Source: Streptomyces sp. NBC_00271 | GTDB taxonomy: Bacteria; Actinomycetota; Actinomycetes; Streptomycetales; Streptomycetaceae | NCBI RefSeq assembly: GCF_036178845.1 | Contig: NZ_CP108070.1 | Span: 4,402,001-4,466,000 of the forward strand | Length of the DNA stretch: 64,000 nucleotides | Reading direction: 5' to 3' | In this document: piece after piece, positions 61,352 through 64,000 of the stretch | Layout of the letters: each line of letters starts with the position of its first letter | How positions within the stretch are numbered: the stretch's first letter is position 1 | The notes under the pieces: generated by a model | Seen by the model: only the letters and a program-made list of their open reading frames with translations | Databases searched by the model: none | What the model was told of the DNA's origin: nothing | Position numbers and translations under genes: made by a program

Positions 61352-64000
61352 ATGCCTCCCCGTCTGTCAATAGTCGTTCCCGCCTACAACGTGGAACTCT
61401 TCCTCGACGAGTGTCTGCAGTCGATCGCGGACCAGACGTTCACCGACTGGGAGGCGATCGTCGTGGACGACGGCTCCACGGACGGCAGCCTGGCGATCGC
61501 CGAGCGGTGGGCGGCGAAGGACGACCGGTTCCGCGTCGTCGTGCAGGAGAACAAGGGCCTGGGACCGGCCCGGAACACCGGTGTCGCCCATCTGACCGAG
61601 GGCACCGAGTTCCTCGCCTTCGTCGACAGCGACGACATCGTGCTGCCCGACGCGTACCAGCGGTGCATCACCACTCTGGAGGAGTCCGGCTCGGACTTCG
61701 TCAGCGGCAACGTCAACCTGCTCAAGGCAGGCGAGATCCTGATCTCCCCGCTGCACGCGAAGCGACTGCGCACCGACCGGATGCGGACCCACATCAGCCG
61801 CGACAAGGACCTCGTCTACGACCGCACGGCCTGGAACAAGGTCTTCCGCCGGGCGTTCTGGGACAAGCACGCCTTCGAGTTCCCCGGCATCCTCTACGAG
61901 GACGCCCCCGTCACCCTGCCCGCGCACTTCATGGCCTTGGCCGTCGACGTGCTCAGCGAGCCGATCTACCTGTGGCGCCAGCGCACCGGCGGCGCCCCCT
62001 CCATCACCCAGCGCCGCACCGAGCCGGTCAACGTCCGTGACCGCATAAGGTCGTGCGACTCCGTGAGCCGGTTCCTGGCCTCCCAGCCGGGCGAGGCGTA
62101 CTCCCAGCACAAGCGCTGGTACGACGAGATCTTCATCACCGATGAACTGCCGCTCTTCATGGGCGTCCTCGACCAGGCAGGCGACGAGTTCCGCGAGCTG
62201 TTCATGGCCGGCGCCGCCGACTTCCTCAGCCGGGTCGACCCGCGGGTCATGCCCCGGCTGCCGGTCTCGCTGCGCCTGAAGTGCCACCTGATCCGTGAAA
62301 GCCGTCTCGACGAGCTCATGGAGCTGATCGCCTACGAGCGCGAGACCGGCCGGGCCGTCCCGGTGGTCCGACAGGGCCTGCGCCACTTCGCCGACTATCC
62401 GGTGATCGACAAGAAGCGTGCGGTGCCCCACTCGGTGCTGCGCGTGGACTCCGACTTCTCCGCCCGCGCCCGCGCCGAGGAGATCGTCTGGCGCGGCGGC
62501 CGCCTGCACATCGACGGCCACGCCTACATCCGCAACCTGGCCGCCGCCCGGCCGCAGCCGACCGCCCTGCGCGTGCTGATGCTGCGCGAGACCGGCAGTC
62601 GGCGCACGGTCCTGGTGCGGCCCAGCCGGACCCAGGCCTCGCGCGCCACCCAGACCTCGGGCCAGTCGCTGCACAACTACGACTGGTCGGGCTTCTCCCT
62701 CGATCTGGACCCGGCCAAGCTCAAGGCCCGGGGTGGCTGGCGCGACGCCGTGTGGCGGGTCACCCTCGCCACCGTCCAGCAGGGCATCGTCCGCCACACC
62801 CGGCTCAAGGCCGGCGAGAGCGGCAGCGCCGAGAGCCCGGCCCCGTTCTGGGTGGAGAAGGACGTGCGGGTGGTCCCCTTCATCAACGACGCCCACCTGT
62901 ACGTGCGTGTCGAGCGGGTCCGCGCCAGGCTGACCGGCCACCGGGCCGTGGACGGGGTCCTGGAGCTGACCGGTGTCCTCGGTCACGAGGCCGCCGTCGG
63001 TGACGCGCCGCTCGCCCTGCGTCTCAAGCACGGCTCGACGGCGGCGACGCTGGAGCACCCGGTGGAGCGCACCGTCGGCCAAGGGTTCTCTTTCCGGGTT
63101 CCGCTCGCCGACCTGGACGTCGAGGGCCGCGACTCCGTGAACCTGGAGAACACGGACAAGTGGACGGCCGAGCTGGTGATCGGCGGCTCCAAGCGCGGGT
63201 TCTCCGTGGCCGTCGACACCGGCCAGAACGACCTGAACCCGCAGCACTCGCTCGACGGCAGACCGACCGCCGCGTGGGGCGGGCGCGTCACGGCCGTCAC
63301 CGACGACGGCGCGGGCCGCCTGGCGCTGCGCACCCAGCCCGTCCAGCCCTTGATCGGCGGACTCTCCGTCACCGCCGAGGGCCGGATCGTCCTGACGGGC
63401 TCGCTGCCCGCGTCCGTGGACGAGCCGGTCGAGATCGTGCTGCGGCACAGTCGGCACGCCGAGGAGCACGCTCACCCGGCCACCGTCGCCGACGGCGCCT
63501 TCCGGGCCGAGTTCCTGCCCGTGCCCGACAGCCTCAGCGAGGTGCCACTGCGCCAGGGGCGCTGGTACCTGTTCGCCCGCACCACCCGGAGCCGTGTGGA
63601 GGTGCCGGTCCGAGGCGTGCCGTCGGCGCTCGCGGGCCTGCCCCTGCGCTTCTCCCTCCGCGACCGGGACTACACGCTCACCCACCGCTTCTTCGACCGG
63701 CTCCTGATCGAGGCGGCGCCCGACCTGGGCCCCGAGGAGTTCGGCTGGTACCGCCAGCGCGACATGCGCACCAGCCTGTACGCGCAGGCGCGCACGGCCC
63801 CGCTGCGGGACACAGTCCTGTACGCCGCCTTCTCCGGCCGCCAGTTCTCGGACTCGCCGCGCGCGGTCTACGAGGAGTTGTTGCGCCAGGGCGCCGACCT
63901 GGAGCACATCTGGGTGGTGGAGGACCGCCGCGCCGAGATCCCCAAGGGCGTCAAGGTCATAAGGCGGTGGAGCCGCGAGTGGTACGAGGCGCTCGGTCGC
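61352..64000 (+). CDS. Large GT2-TagF fusion polymerase (partial, at least 883 aa)
   Basis: ATG at 61352; the frame is still open at the window end. An N-terminal GT2 domain (LSIVVPAYNVELFLDECLQS; IVVDDGSTDGS; FVDSDDIVLP) is followed by a long beta-rich spacer (about 360-780) and the start of a TagF domain (YAAFSGRQFSDSPRAVYEEL at about 827-846). The beta-rich spacer resembles the TagF-associated extensions of Streptomyces wall-polymer synthases. Paralogous to the 59053 gene but much longer, so it may add a different unit or a linkage step. Confidence 0.88.
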   Translation, partial: MPPRLSIVVPAYNVELFLDECLQSIADQTFTDWEAIVVDDGSTDGSLAIAERWAAKDDRFRVVVQENKGLGPARNTGVAHLTEGTEFLAFVDSDDIVLPDAYQRCITTLEESGSDFVSGNVNLLKAGEILISPLHAKRLRTDRMRTHISRDKDLVYDRTAWNKVFRRAFWDKHAFEFPGILYEDAPVTLPAHFMALAVDVLSEPIYLWRQRTGGAPSITQRRTEPVNVRDRIRSCDSVSRFLASQPGEAYSQHKRWYDEIFITDELPLFMGVLDQAGDEFRELFMAGAADFLSRVDPRVMPRLPVSLRLKCHLIRESRLDELMELIAYERETGRAVPVVRQGLRHFADYPVIDKKRAVPHSVLRVDSDFSARARAEEIVWRGGRLHIDGHAYIRNLAAARPQPTALRVLMLRETGSRRTVLVRPSRTQASRATQTSGQSLHNYDWSGFSLDLDPAKLKARGGWRDAVWRVTLATVQQGIVRHTRLKAGESGSAESPAPFWVEKDVRVVPFINDAHLYVRVERVRARLTGHRAVDGVLELTGVLGHEAAVGDAPLALRLKHGSTAATLEHPVERTVGQGFSFRVPLADLDVEGRDSVNLENTDKWTAELVIGGSKRGFSVAVDTGQNDLNPQHSLDGRPTAAWGGRVTAVTDDGAGRLALRTQPVQPLIGGLSVTAEGRIVLTGSLPASVDEPVEIVLRHSRHAEEHAHPATVADGAFRAEFLPVPDSLSEVPLRQGRWYLFARTTRSRVEVPVRGVPSALAGLPLRFSLRDRDYTLTHRFFDRLLIEAAPDLGPEEFGWYRQRDMRTSLYAQARTAPLRDTVLYAAFSGRQFSDSPRAVYEELLRQGADLEHIWVVEDRRAEIPKGVKVIRRWSREWYEALGR

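Noticed and set aside
61367..63907. Minus-strand frame of 846 codons antisense to the last GT2-TagF gene
   Set aside because: Shadow frame; the plus-strand frame has GT2 and TagF motifs and runs on past the window end.

Overview
The window is Streptomyces-like chromosomal DNA: very high GC, GTG starts, many stop/start overlaps, and a gene order (comEA, degV, leuS, rsfS, LCP protein, nadD, proA, proB) that I recall from the S. coelicolor core around SCO2568-SCO2592. That comparison is from memory and was not checked. Two blocks meet at about 26.8 kb.

Block 1 (1 to about 26,812) is an integrated mobile element whose left end lies outside the window. Its right end is a large serine recombinase gene (25283-26800, minus) that abuts a comEA gene cut off inside its second helix-hairpin-helix. 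The element has four parts. (a) A plus-strand conjugation module (1-5177) of the actinomycete AICE/plasmid type has small membrane Spd-like genes and an FtsK-like TraB translocase, with a CTAG-rich palindrome array behind it. (b) A cargo/regulation part (5423-9879) has a lipoprotein, a HEPN-motif protein, a small-protein/DUF6879/XRE-DUF5753 operon and short genes, with recurring GCGCAAT half-sites. (c) A long minus-strand array (24347 down to 9922) starts with an XRE regulator and a primase-polymerase/helicase. It continues through an iteron-like region, small phage-type genes, an HGGST zinc-finger protein and a three-repeat protein, and ends with a 1262-residue tail tape-measure protein, a tail-fibre-like protein and a 65-residue protein. 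No portal, capsid, large terminase, tail tube or lysis gene is visible. (d) A divergent regulatory switch (24354-24475) and the integrase. The combination of conjugation, Prim-Pol replication, serine integration and a head-less tail module is the most unusual thing here.

Block 2 (26,813-64,000) is host core. comEA (3' truncated), degV and a membrane protein precede leuS, which has a leader peptide with three consecutive Leu codons and an intrinsic terminator. Next come a cytochrome b-like/NuoF-ferredoxin operon and two identical tRNA-Ala(GGC) genes bracketing a GT87 mannosyltransferase, two zinc-ribbon proteins and an MFS exporter/XRE pair. Then follow histidine phosphatase, rsfS, an LCP/LytR_C protein, nadD, an M48 protease, two membrane proteins sharing an N-terminal motif, proA and proB.

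From 52 kb to the end lies a cell-wall glycopolymer locus. It has all four dTDP-L-rhamnose genes (rfbC and rfbA on minus, rfbB and rfbD on plus), a Wzx-like flippase, a DUF2304 protein, two GT2 glycosyltransferases and two large GT2-TagF fusion polymerases, the last cut by the window end. Together they could supply rhamnose and polymerise and export a teichoic-acid-like polymer. The LCP protein is a candidate for a role in attaching it to peptidoglycan.
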